The notes: a model not told the origin generated them from the sequence alone. A stretch of 14,956 bases of DNA from Moraxellaceae bacterium (GCA_002401525.1 NVTH01000028.1:10376-25331), one strand, 5' to 3'; numbered from the stretch's first letter, positions 1 to 7,493 are shown. Program-made: numbers and translations.

Positions 1-483
1 AAAACTCGCGAGTTATCAGTGGCCCCTAAAATATTTGAGCTTCAGCCTCACGAAACCAGGATCACCCGGGTCATATTGCGTAGAAAGATTAATGACCAAG
101 AAAAAATGTATCGAATCCGATTCATACCCGATACCCCTAGCACCAGCACCGAACAGCAATCAGGAGGGATGAGCGTCAAAATTGGAATCGTGGTCGGTAT
201 GGGCGTATTAATACTCGCAAGCCCAGAAAACCCCAAACCCAACCTAAATTTCGTGCGCAAAGATGGCAAAATAACCTTTTCAAATGACGGCAACATCACA
301 GCCCAACTTCAAAGAGAACCGTTTTGTAATCAAGACAAAAGCCTCTGTGTTCCTCTTATAGGAAAACGTATTTATCCCCACGCTAGCTGGACAATGGAGG
401 TCCCCATAGAGCTCAAAGGAAAAGCCTTCAGTCAAACCGTTTTAATTAACAATGCATTCAGCACACTTAATTTTCCACCCTAA
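1..483 (+). CDS. Periplasmic fimbrial chaperone, PapD-like, alpha/CS1 type (5' end outside window)
   Basis: The reading frame is open to base 1, so the start lies upstream. The GTG at 19 falls within the conserved first strand of the chaperone fold (a V-x-P-K-x-F-x-L-x-P pattern) and is not a convincing start. About 160 residues remain. An immunoglobulin-like first domain runs through the YRIRF strand. The second domain includes the NDGNITAQLQ segment and ends in the FSQTVLINN strand, as in PapD-family chaperones. Known members hold pilin subunits in the periplasm by donor-strand complementation and deliver them to an usher. The gene overlaps the downstream usher gene by 32 nt, which supports a joint role in pilus assembly. 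The missing N-terminus should hold the signal peptide. The family is fairly certain. The CS1/alpha subtype is inferred mainly from the neighbouring usher. Confidence 0.75.
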   Translation, partial: KTRELSVAPKIFELQPHETRITRVILRRKINDQEKMYRIRFIPDTPSTSTEQQSGGMSVKIGIVVGMGVLILASPENPKPNLNFVRKDGKITFSNDGNITAQLQREPFCNQDKSLCVPLIGKRIYPHASWTMEVPIELKGKAFSQTVLINNAFSTLNFPP

Positions 484-3028
484 CCCCGTTCAAAGCACCC
501 GAGTATTATGCCTGCTCCTTTCTCTAATACTATTGGTAATACCCTGCAGCGCCTACAGCAATCAATCCCTTCAAAACTCGAGTGAAGTTAACCCTGAAGA
601 AGATGGAGAATTTACCGCGTTCGATTTTTTCGTCGGCGGGCGCTATATAGGCTTAGCCTATGGTTTCTTCGGTAAAAACTGGATAGCCTTGGAAACACCT
701 TCCGATATATTGCCCCTCCTTCCTGCCGTGAAAGACCGCAACGCTCTTTTGCCTCTATTCTCAGGCATCATTAACGAACCTCGACAAATAAAAGGGGTCG
801 GAAGTCTACGTACAGACATCAATAGTTTTCAGATTCACCTTGATGTAGCGGAAGCGCTAAGCCTGACCAACGACGTATCCGATATGGAGTCCCTTCCAAA
901 GCCAAAAAAAATCCTAGCGCTGCGTAACAAATTCATTCTTACAGGAAGCACCTCGTTTGACGTAGAGGACAGCCAAGGTCATGGCAGTCTTAATCACAAC
1001 ACCCTGTTCGGCCGAGGACGAACACGCGTAAGCAGTATTGGGACTTACAATGAAGCCACAGGAAACTATGAAATAGTCGCTGCATCTGTCGACCGAGATT
1101 TAAAATACTTTAATCAGCACATGACGTTGTCGAATGGATTACTTGAAACATCGGGCCAACAATTTGCGCGCAGCCTAAGCATCTTAGGGATTCGATTAGG
1201 TTCCAATAGAACTTTAGTGGATCGAGATCCCCTTTTAAAAGCCTCTCGAATCGAAGTATTTATTCCTACTCGATCGCGACTCGATATCTTTAAGGCGCCA
1301 CAGAATTCGGGCCGGTTACTCTACAGTAGCATTTCGGAGTTTGGCACCAGTGAAATAGACACGCGTTCATTTCCATTGGGCACCTATAATATCGAGATTG
1401 TACTCAGCGACTCCAAAGGAAACGTACAAAGCGAAATACGGCCTTTTACCAAAAGCACTCATCTAGCCCCTAGAGTTCATCCAGAAATATCCTTTGAACT
1501 AGGGACTATACGGGACAAATTACATTTCACTGATCAACCTGTGGGATTTGCCTCAATCAGAAAACGGCTCCTGGACTGGGCGGACGGCAGTATCTCCTTC
1601 TATAGCAGTACCGATGCATTCATCGTGGAAACGAGCTCAAATATCGAATTCAGCGCTCAAGTATTCCAACTACCAGGGGATATGAAATCAAATTTAAACC
1701 TCTCTATCAGTCATCATGGTTTACTGGGGGCAAGCACCTACCTGGAATGGAATGACCAAAAATACTCCGGACGGATTGCGGCAAGCAAAAGTTTCAATAA
1801 AATCATTGTCGAAGATGAAGCCGAGAATATCGATCTAACCCCTATTGAAAATAACGCAGACCTTCTTAATCAATCTCTGTTTGAAAATGAAATCGATCCT
1901 GCAACATCTCTTGCAACGGCCCTAAATCTGCAAGCAAGAGAAACAATCAACCTAAACCTTTCCGGGCCCATCGCATTTAGACAAAACACTGGACGATTAC
2001 TCTTCAACTGCTTTTGGAGTCAAAACGATAAACAACCCTCCAACTACTATTTTGGTCCTGAATTATCATTTAATGTATTTAAAAAATACAAATATCGAAC
2101 CGAACTGAAAATGCAATGGATTACCAATAAAGACACCGATGCTAATTTTTTTATTTCCATCAGCACTCAAAGCAAAAAATCGAAAAATCCTAAACAAAGT
2201 CAAATAAGTTTCGTGAACAACTCATCTGGGTATGCCCTAGACGCTCAAGCGAGCCTAAATCTCCGAGGGAAAGACTCAGCACAAGCTTGGAGAAAAAACC
2301 TCGATGCCAATTCGACGCTTCACCTTGACGATATCGCTTCAGATTACCAAAAACTAAAGGTGTCCATGAATAATAATATTCAATATTCCGGGCCATGGGT
2401 CTCCGCCAACACCTATTTAAACACCAACCTAAACAACTTCAGCGGTCACTTAGGCGGGGAGATATCGAGCACAATAATTTGGAATGAAGAAGGGATATTG
2501 GAAGCTTCCGGCGAAAAAATGTCTCGAGAAAAAGCACTTTTAGTGGTTCAAGCAAAGGGCGAGGGAAATTCCAGATTATCGATCCAGGTAGATCGCAGCC
2601 ACAAAGCATTTATTTACCCTGGTGAAAAAGTCATTATTTCCATTCCTACCTACAAAACGTCCACCATTCAATTAACCGCCAGGGACGAGACACCCATCTT
2701 AATTAAAGAGGCCCAACGAAGTTTAACCGCCTATCCCGGCAATGTTTTCGAAGAAGTTTTTTATTTTCAGAAAATGCTTCTTATATTTGGAAGACTTGTC
2801 GATCGCTCTGGAGAGCCCATCATCAACCGAAGATTTATCTCGCCCGGCGGCGTCTCGTACACTGATGATGAAGGCTACTTTAATATCGAGGCTCCTGGTG
2901 CAGAGAAGGCTACGTTTATTATCGAAACGAAAAAAATGCGTTGCTCGACGACCTTAAAAAACCTAGCGCCCGACGACATATTTTACGAAATGGGTGGGAT
3001 CGTCTGCCACGCAAACCCAATCAAATAA
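452..3028 (+). CDS. Outer-membrane fimbrial usher, CS1/alpha type (CooC/CfaC/TcfC-like)
   Basis: This 858-residue protein starts with a basic stretch followed by a hydrophobic segment at about residues 18-34 (VLCLLLSLILLVIP) and a likely cleavage near CSA-YS, a Sec signal peptide for outer-membrane delivery. The mature part begins with FDFFVGGRYIG, followed by a long region of alternating short polar/hydrophobic strands typical of a beta-barrel. It contains a GTYNIEIVLSDSKGN segment as in TcfC-like ushers. The C-terminus carries a small carboxypeptidase-regulatory-like domain (GRLVDRSGEPI, then TDDEGYFNIEAPG). The length fits CS1-type ushers. Ushers secrete and assemble chaperone-bound pilins. 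The ATG lies inside the chaperone gene without a strong ribosome site, so translation is probably coupled. No pilin or tip gene lies downstream; pilin genes may be to the left of the window. Confidence 0.8.
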   Translation: MHSAHLIFHPNPVQSTRVLCLLLSLILLVIPCSAYSNQSLQNSSEVNPEEDGEFTAFDFFVGGRYIGLAYGFFGKNWIALETPSDILPLLPAVKDRNALLPLFSGIINEPRQIKGVGSLRTDINSFQIHLDVAEALSLTNDVSDMESLPKPKKILALRNKFILTGSTSFDVEDSQGHGSLNHNTLFGRGRTRVSSIGTYNEATGNYEIVAASVDRDLKYFNQHMTLSNGLLETSGQQFARSLSILGIRLGSNRTLVDRDPLLKASRIEVFIPTRSRLDIFKAPQNSGRLLYSSISEFGTSEIDTRSFPLGTYNIEIVLSDSKGNVQSEIRPFTKSTHLAPRVHPEISFELGTIRDKLHFTDQPVGFASIRKRLLDWADGSISFYSSTDAFIVETSSNIEFSAQVFQLPGDMKSNLNLSISHHGLLGASTYLEWNDQKYSGRIAASKSFNKIIVEDEAENIDLTPIENNADLLNQSLFENEIDPATSLATALNLQARETINLNLSGPIAFRQNTGRLLFNCFWSQNDKQPSNYYFGPELSFNVFKKYKYRTELKMQWITNKDTDANFFISISTQSKKSKNPKQSQISFVNNSSGYALDAQASLNLRGKDSAQAWRKNLDANSTLHLDDIASDYQKLKVSMNNNIQYSGPWVSANTYLNTNLNNFSGHLGGEISSTIIWNEEGILEASGEKMSREKALLVVQAKGEGNSRLSIQVDRSHKAFIYPGEKVIISIPTYKTSTIQLTARDETPILIKEAQRSLTAYPGNVFEEVFYFQKMLLIFGRLVDRSGEPIINRRFISPGGVSYTDDEGYFNIEAPGAEKATFIIETKKMRCSTTLKNLAPDDIFYEMGGIVCHANPIK

Positions 3029-3125
3029 ACTCACTAGCCAACAGCTCCCCCCGACTGAATCACGATCAATCAGCACCCCCTCCCTCACAGAGAATTCATC
3101 TCAAAACACCTAAATCATCGAATCT

Positions 3126-3152
3126 TGTCACAAAGAAGCCACTCCGCTCGTC
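3126..3152 (+). promoter_or_regulatory. ECF41-type promoter (TGTCACA-N16-CGTC)
   Basis: TGTCACA lies at 3126-3132 and CGTC at 3149-3152, with exactly 16 nt between. This is the bipartite promoter reported for ECF41 sigma factors. It sits upstream of the oxidoreductase/ECF41 gene pair, so autoregulation is likely. Transcription should begin a few bases after 3152 and leave a leader of about 145 nt before the ATG at 3305. The match is read directly from the sequence; activity is inferred. Confidence 0.85.
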
Positions 3153-3210
3153 TCTTACTAGAGGGCATCTCCGCTCGAGACGACTAGACGACAGTCCCTA
3201 CAAGAACTGG

Positions 3211-3266
3211 CTTAAAAGACCCGGCCTAAAAGAGCTGTCCTAGAAAAGCTGACCTAGAAGAGTATG
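3211..3266 (+). repeat. Four degenerate 14-nt tandem repeats in the leader
   Basis: Consecutive 14-nt units begin at 3211 (CTTAAAAGACCCGG), 3225 (CCTAAAAGAGCTGT), 3239 (CCTAGAAAAGCTGA) and 3253 (CCTAGAAGAGTATG). They share a CYTARAARAG core. They lie between the predicted ECF41 promoter and the oxidoreductase start, so they would be in the mRNA leader. Function is unknown; replication slippage alone could explain them. Confidence 0.6.
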
Positions 3267-3304
3267 CCCAGCAAATAATACCCAGAAAAAAGAAGGAAAA
3301 TTGA

Positions 3305-4528
3305 ATGAAAAACAAGACCATAGTCATCCTTGGGGGCGGTTATGCCGGTCTATTGGCCGCAGCGCGAATCAGCAGACAAACCGAACACAACATCATCCTA
3401 ATCGATAGTAAAGCCCAATTTGTGCAGCGCATTCGGTTACATGAGGCATTAACCGGCAGCCAACCGAAAGTACTCCCTTATAAGCCCCTGCTAAACAAAC
3501 GGGGCATCGAATTCATTCAAGCGGAGGTTTCTGAACTCAACCCCAATCAGGGCTGTTTAAGCTACGCTAGCGGTGAGGACCAAGACCAACAATTGAACTT
3601 CGATTACCTTATTTACGCCCTGGGTAGCGCTATCAAACCAGTCCTGCAAGGTGCCTCTACACACGCCTTAAGCTTAAATTCGCCTCAAGACAGCGCCCAA
3701 GGTGGCCTTAGGTTGGCAGAAATCAATGCTCGAGAAGGCACGGTGGTGGTGCTAGGCGGCGGAATTAGTGGAATCGAAGTGGCCACCGAAATTTCGGACT
3801 ATTATCCCCAGCTCAATGTAAAACTGATCACGCGAGGGGAATTTGCCAGTCCATTTTCCAAACTGGCGCAAGCACACCTAAGGGAGAGCTTCTCACGCCA
3901 CAATATCACCATCGTTGAACACACCGAGGTCACAGAACTTAGGGAAAGGCATCTAATAACAAGCCATGGACACAGCATTTCCTTCCACCTGTGCATCCCC
4001 TGCAGCGGTTTTAAAGTGCCCGATCTAGCACGCAAAGCCGGCCTTGGCGTCGATCCGTCAGGTCGAATCCAAGTCGATCCTTATCTAAGAAGCCTAAGCC
4101 ACGCCAATGTATTTGCCGCAGGTGATTGCGCCAATGTTCAGGGAATAAGCAAACAACCTTTACGAATGAGTTGTGCGGCGGCAATGCCATTGGGCATCAC
4201 TGCGGGAGAAAACCTCCTCGCAACGTTACAAGGCAAACCAATGCAACCCTTTTCCATGGCGTTTATGGCACAATGTTTAAGTCTCGGCCGCCAACAAGGC
4301 CTCATACAATTTACCAACGGCGATGACAGTCCAAAAGAAAACATCTGGACCGACCGAAAAGCAGTAATGACTAAAGAGTTTATTTGTCGAATGACCTACG
4401 CCGCAGTGCACTGGGAATTGAAAACAGGGCTACGCCTATATCGCTGGCCTAAGCTTAAACGCAGTGGCCCACACGCATTGACATCCAGTGTTCCCAACAA
4501 AGTAAGCAGCGAGGTAATCTCCGATTGA
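3305..4528 (+). CDS. NAD(P)/FAD-dependent oxidoreductase, NDH-2-like
   Basis: This 407-residue two-dinucleotide-fold flavoprotein has an N-terminal FAD-binding GGGYAG at residues 10-15, an NAD(P)-binding GGGISGIE at about 151-158, and the second FAD contact AAGDCA at about 271-276. The layout matches the type II NADH dehydrogenase (COG1252) group of FAD/NAD(P) oxidoreductases. It has no obvious C-terminal membrane anchor, so quinone reduction is not assured and a soluble reductase is possible. An A/G-rich ribosome site (AGAAGGAAAA) precedes the ATG. The stop overlaps the TTG start of the sigma factor by 4 nt, indicating translational coupling. ECF41 sigma genes are known to sit beside oxidoreductase, epimerase or carboxymuconolactone decarboxylase genes and to control them, so this is probably the main target of the promoter at 3126. 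The substrate is unknown. Confidence 0.85.
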   Translation: MKNKTIVILGGGYAGLLAAARISRQTEHNIILIDSKAQFVQRIRLHEALTGSQPKVLPYKPLLNKRGIEFIQAEVSELNPNQGCLSYASGEDQDQQLNFDYLIYALGSAIKPVLQGASTHALSLNSPQDSAQGGLRLAEINAREGTVVVLGGGISGIEVATEISDYYPQLNVKLITRGEFASPFSKLAQAHLRESFSRHNITIVEHTEVTELRERHLITSHGHSISFHLCIPCSGFKVPDLARKAGLGVDPSGRIQVDPYLRSLSHANVFAAGDCANVQGISKQPLRMSCAAAMPLGITAGENLLATLQGKPMQPFSMAFMAQCLSLGRQQGLIQFTNGDDSPKENIWTDRKAVMTKEFICRMTYAAVHWELKTGLRLYRWPKLKRSGPHALTSSVPNKVSSEVISD

Positions 4529-5457
4529 ATAAGCCTCGGCAAGAATTTGAACAACACTTTGAGCGACACTTTGAACAGCACAGATCGCTACTATACGGCG
4601 TGGCTTATCGCATGCTCGGCTCAGTGGCCGACACAGAAGACATACTTCAGGAGACCTATCTACGCTGGCATCAAAGCAAGGACATTAAAAACACAAAAGC
4701 TTTTCTGATCACCGTCGTCACTCGGCTTTGCATCGATCAATTAAAATCCGCGCGCCATCAACGGGAAGAATACATTGGATCCTGGTTACCTGAACCTCTG
4801 GTAAAAAAACTGGGTCACCAAAAAGGCAGCGACGAACTACTGCATTTATCAGAGACTCTATCATTCGCTTTTATGGTGCTGCTTGAAAAGCTCAATCCGA
4901 CCGAACGAGCAGTGTATATCCTTAAACAAGCGTTCGAATTCGAATACGCTGAAATTTCAGAAGTCGTGAATAAAACGGAAAGCCACTGTCGGCAGCTCGA
5001 TCATCGCGCGAGAAAACACATCGCTAATAATAGAGTCCGATATGAAACTGATAAACAAACGCATCAACGTCTGTATGCAAACTTTATGAAAGCCATTGGG
5101 TCGGGCGAAACCGAAGAACTAGTGAAGATATTAGCGAGCGAGTCTATATTATATTCCGATGGCGGCGGAAAAGTGAAAGCAGCTCTTAGGCCCATCTTTG
5201 GTGCCGACAAAATCGCTCGATTCTTTATCGGCATTGGGAAAAAGTTTTCAGGTCGCATTAGCGCGCAACCAGCAATCCTCAATGGCGCATTAGGAATTAT
5301 TACTTTTGATCAGGGAGAAATACAAGGCGCCATTAGTTTTGCGATTAAGCAGGGGAAAGTTCAGAATATATTTTATATTTCCAATCCAGATAAACTAAAG
5401 CATATCCCTTCCATACTTGATGCAGCGCCAAAATCGGCGTCCGATTCAGCCACATAG
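4525..5457 (+). CDS. sigJ: ECF41-type RNA polymerase sigma factor with SnoaL-like tail (SigJ family)
   Basis: This 310-residue ECF sigma factor has sigma region 2 at about residues 16-48 (GVAYRMLGSVADTEDILQE), region 4 at about 113-165, and a C-terminal SnoaL/NTF2-like extension from about 180. Three motifs described for group ECF41 are present: WLPEP in the linker (87-91), DGGGK (212-216) and NPDKL (287-291). In characterised members the fused tail both supports and restrains activity, replacing a separate anti-sigma factor. The start is TTG, overlapping the upstream stop (TTGA), with GAGGT at 4511-4515 as ribosome site. No in-frame ATG precedes conserved region 2. The N-terminus carries three FExH units encoded by a 12-nt tandem repeat. 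The inducing signal is not evident from the sequence. Confidence 0.93.
   Translation: MNKPRQEFEQHFERHFEQHRSLLYGVAYRMLGSVADTEDILQETYLRWHQSKDIKNTKAFLITVVTRLCIDQLKSARHQREEYIGSWLPEPLVKKLGHQKGSDELLHLSETLSFAFMVLLEKLNPTERAVYILKQAFEFEYAEISEVVNKTESHCRQLDHRARKHIANNRVRYETDKQTHQRLYANFMKAIGSGETEELVKILASESILYSDGGGKVKAALRPIFGADKIARFFIGIGKKFSGRISAQPAILNGALGIITFDQGEIQGAISFAIKQGKVQNIFYISNPDKLKHIPSILDAAPKSASDSAT
4546..4581 (+). repeat. Three 12-nt tandem repeats inside the sigma gene
   Basis: TTTGAACAACAC, TTTGAGCGACAC and TTTGAACAGCAC follow one another and encode FEQH-FERH-FEQH. The last unit aligns with the start of sigma region 2 in ECF41 proteins (typically FExHRxxLxGxAYRMLG), so the first two look like an added N-terminal duplication in frame. 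Confidence 0.8.
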
Positions 5458-5495
5458 ATCTTTCACATAGCTCTTTCGCATAGCTCTTTCGCATA
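5453..5495. repeat. Three 13-nt tandem repeats at the end of the sigma gene
   Basis: CATAGATCTTTCA, CATAGCTCTTTCG and CATAGCTCTTTCG follow each other, with a fourth partial CATA. The first unit contains the TAG stop codon of the sigma gene. It is probably slippage-derived, with no clear function. Confidence 0.75.
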
Positions 5496-5504
5496 ATTAA
5501 AATC

Positions 5505-5536
5505 CCTGTCGACTAATAAGGAAATTAATCGACAGG
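5505..5536 (-). terminator. Hairpin between convergent genes, likely terminator of the Dabb gene
   Basis: CCTGTCGA (5505-5512) and TCGACAGG (5529-5536) form an 8-bp stem. Four further pairs can form inside it after one mismatch. On the minus strand it is followed by a T-rich run (GATTTTAATTATG), fitting a weak intrinsic terminator for the Dabb gene. On the plus strand there is no T run, so its role for the sigma gene is doubtful. Confidence 0.5.
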
Positions 5537-5540
5537 CAAA

Positions 5541-5822
5541 TTAACAAGCGTATTCAATAACGACACGATGATCTCTTAACTTAGAAATGGTATTTCCCAC
5601 GCCCTTATGAAACTCATCTGACTCAAACTCTAATAGAGCCTGGTCATCCGCAAAGGACCCAATAAAAACCACATCATAGGCGGACTGATGCGTTGAAACA
5701 TTAATACCCACTTCAATCTCTAGTAGGCAAGCAACCTGTCCCTTCATCGAGAGCAACGCGCGCTTCATTTCTTCAGCATCACTCTTATCGTTCAACTTCC
5801 ACATCGATATCCTTTTAATCAC
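5541..5822 (-). CDS. Dabb (stress-responsive A/B barrel) domain protein
   Basis: This 93-residue protein matches the single-domain dimeric ferredoxin-like alpha/beta barrel (Dabb, PF07876). It opens with a strand MIKRISMWKL, then helix DAEEMKRALLSM, a central strand pair around YDVVFIGSFADDQALLEFESD, the HKGVG helix start and the RDHRVVIEY final strand. Dabb proteins are small, usually dimeric; some bind hydrophobic ligands or catalyse cyclisation or decarboxylation, and many are of unknown role. The start is GTG, preceded by GAGGAG about 5 nt upstream. It converges on the sigma gene and is not co-transcribed with it. A perfect TATAAT lies about 30 nt upstream. Family placement is by pattern recognition; the specific function is unknown. 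Confidence 0.75.
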   Translation of the reverse strand: MIKRISMWKLNDKSDAEEMKRALLSMKGQVACLLEIEVGINVSTHQSAYDVVFIGSFADDQALLEFESDEFHKGVGNTISKLRDHRVVIEYAC

Positions 5823-5849
5823 TGCGCACTCCTCGAATTAGGGGAGTAG

Positions 5850-5855
5850 ATTATA
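5850..5855 (-). promoter_or_regulatory. Candidate -10 box of the Dabb gene
   Basis: On the minus strand these bases read TATAAT, a consensus sigma-70 -10 hexamer. About 18 nt separate it from the GAGGAG ribosome site, giving a very short leader before the GTG start. No good -35 hexamer is visible at 16-18 nt. Confidence 0.45.
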
Positions 5856-5969
5856 CATGAATGAGCAAAACCAACCCTAGTGCCTATTCTTCTAGGGCCT
5901 CTTCCCAACTTTCAACGTCCCATCCGGCACGAGCCTGACACAGCCGCGACCACTCTCGCGTCCTGCCCT

Positions 5970-6039
5970 CTATTCACGGGCGCCTATTCATCGACTTCTA
6001 TTCATCGACTTCTATTCATCGACGCCTATTTATCGGCGC
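5970..6039. repeat. Five 14-nt tandem repeats (CTATTCATCGACTT type)
   Basis: Units begin at 5970, 5984, 5998, 6012 and 6026. The second and third are identical (CTATTCATCGACTT); the others differ at a few positions (for example CTATTTATCGGCGC). The array ends 20 bp before the first 150-bp MITE-like element. Confidence 0.85.
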
Positions 6040-6059
6040 CTCTCATATCCCGCGCCCCC

Positions 6060-6209
6060 GTCATCCCCGCGAAGGCGGGGATCCATCGTATTTAAAACCA
6101 TAAATTCAAACACATCCCGACATTATATTTTGGTAAGCACAAAGGACATATCGTAGGCTCATAAATCGAAGGATTTTTCGACATGGATTCCCGCCTTCGC
6201 GGGAATGAC
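6060..6209. mobile_element. MITE-like element, copy 1 (150 bp)
   Basis: It begins GTCATCCCCGCGAAGG and ends CGCGGGAATGAC. The first and last 27 bp are inverted repeats with two mismatches, and each end is itself a palindrome (CCCCGC-GAAG-GCGGGG and TTCCCGC-CTTC-GCGGGAA). The 94-bp core is AT-rich and non-coding. The flanks add three complementary bases (CCC/GGG). No transposase gene is nearby, so mobilisation would have to be in trans. Palindromes of this type are common dispersed repeats in proteobacteria. Confidence 0.8.
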
Positions 6210-6317
6210 GGGATACCCGTTAAAGACTGTTTAGGGAGTTGCGTAGATTTATGAAGCAACATCCGAAACTCCAGATTTCAACATCTTCGTTTCTTTATTT
6301 CACCCTATCCAAACATC

Positions 6318-6467
6318 GTCATCCCCGCGAAGGCGGGGATCCATCGTGTTTAAAACCATAAATTCAAACACATCCCGACATTATATTTTGGTAAGCACAA
6401 AGGGCATATCGTAGGCTCAAAAATCGAGGCCTTTATCGACATGGATTCCCGCCTTCGCGGGAATGAC
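6318..6467. mobile_element. MITE-like element, copy 2 (150 bp)
   Basis: It has the same length, ends and orientation as the copy at 6060. About 7 of 150 bases differ, four of them clustered in the segment just before the right end (CGAAGGATTTTTCG against CGAGGCCTTTATCG). No target-site duplication can be recognised. The high similarity suggests recent insertion, or duplication of one by the other. Confidence 0.8.
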
Positions 6468-6663
6468 AGTGGGACCAATCGATTGTTCACCCCTGCAAAC
6501 AGTTAAATTTTAAATTTCAATCTAATCAAACCCTGCTAAAAAGAGTATCTTTTAAAGATGGCACGCAACGATACAAAACCGAATTCGAGGCCAAGAAGTC
6601 AATCCAAAACAGTTCACTGGCGCTAGACCAGCCCCGATGAACGCATTCTAAGGAGCTTCAAAC

Positions 6664-7428
6664 ATGACCAATAATAACGACCACTGGTTAAATCTACCCG
6701 GCATTTCTTTACCACTAAGAACCCTATTTACAGGCTATTTACTAGTAACCGGACTGGGCCTACTCATGGCGGGCGCGCAAATGCAATTAACCCATGGCAT
6801 GGCCGATGGAGAATGGGGTTTTTCAATTAATGATATTGTTTACAGCTACTATGGCAACAGAGGCAATAGCCGTCTTGAAGCCAAGCTAAACGGTTCAATG
6901 AAAGACAAAGCCCCCGTTGAAGTGCGCACCCATATGATTCAATGGGTCCAAGATGGCGCGCCCGAGGCATTATGGGAACCCGAAATTAAAACTCTTTTTA
7001 CCACTCATTGCACGCAATGCCATGGCCACATCCCAGGTCTGCCAGATTTCACCCAATTTCAAGCGGTCCAACAAGTCTCAGAAATCGATAAAGGCACATC
7101 CGTGGATACCTTAACTCGTTTTTCTCATATTCATCTTTTTGGGATGGCTTTTATATTCTTCTTTCTTGGCCTAATTTTTAGCTTAGCCGTCGGCATAAGA
7201 CCCTGGATCAAAGCAACAATTATTCTGTTTCCCTTTATGTTTCTAATTCTTGATGCCCTATCTTGGTGGTTGGTAAAGTGGTACCCCAATTTTGCTGTGC
7301 TGACAATAATCGCAGGAATGGGCTGGGCAATGGCTTCTGCCTTTATGTTAATTAGTTCTTTATATCAAATGTGGATACTTCCCTTTAAGCAAAATAGCTA
7401 CGATGAAAACACATGGAAAAGAGAGTAA
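6664..7428 (+). CDS. Four-TM membrane protein with a single c-type heme motif, function unknown
   Basis: This 254-residue protein has a first membrane segment at about residues 18-38. A roughly 115-residue loop follows, carrying the heme c attachment motif CTQCH (116-120). Three more hydrophobic segments lie at about 156-177, 183-203 and 211-232. The heme-bearing loop should be periplasmic, because c-type heme is attached there. The start of the second segment has histidines (SHIHLFG, H155 and H157) that might ligate a further heme; this is speculative. Similar proteins occur in gammaproteobacterial genomes with uninformative or wrong names, as far as I recall. AAGGAG precedes the ATG by 7 nt. 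An electron-transfer role, feeding a dehydrogenase or monooxygenase system into the respiratory chain, is plausible but unproven. The gene appears to be its own transcription unit. Confidence 0.7.
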   Translation: MTNNNDHWLNLPGISLPLRTLFTGYLLVTGLGLLMAGAQMQLTHGMADGEWGFSINDIVYSYYGNRGNSRLEAKLNGSMKDKAPVEVRTHMIQWVQDGAPEALWEPEIKTLFTTHCTQCHGHIPGLPDFTQFQAVQQVSEIDKGTSVDTLTRFSHIHLFGMAFIFFFLGLIFSLAVGIRPWIKATIILFPFMFLILDALSWWLVKWYPNFAVLTIIAGMGWAMASAFMLISSLYQMWILPFKQNSYDENTWKRE

Positions 7429-7493
7429 GTAAATGTTTTGCTGAAATTTATAGTGTGGTGGTAGTATGGAGAACTATTTGCCGATAATACTTT

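Larger units (their letters stand above)
5823..6663. other. 841-bp gene-free, repeat-rich intergenic region
   Basis: No credible gene is present. The stretch holds the Dabb promoter, a small hairpin (CCCTAG at 5875 with CTAGGG at 5892), a 14-nt tandem array (5970-6039) and two 150-bp MITE-like copies (6060 and 6318). A 108-bp spacer separates the two copies. The last 196 bp is AT-rich, presumably holding the promoter of the heme protein gene; I could not identify a convincing -35/-10 pair there. Confidence 0.8.

Noticed and set aside
2941..3243. 100-residue open frame overlapping the usher end
   Set aside because: It overlaps the usher's last codons, has low-complexity basic composition, contains the ECF41 promoter and has no good ribosome site.
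5880..6095. 71-residue open frame
   Set aside because: It runs through the 14-nt tandem array and into a MITE end; the product is repeat-derived with no domain.
6060..6467. CRISPR array
   Set aside because: Only two 150-bp copies with one 108-bp spacer; the ends are inverted repeats, which fits MITEs, not CRISPR.
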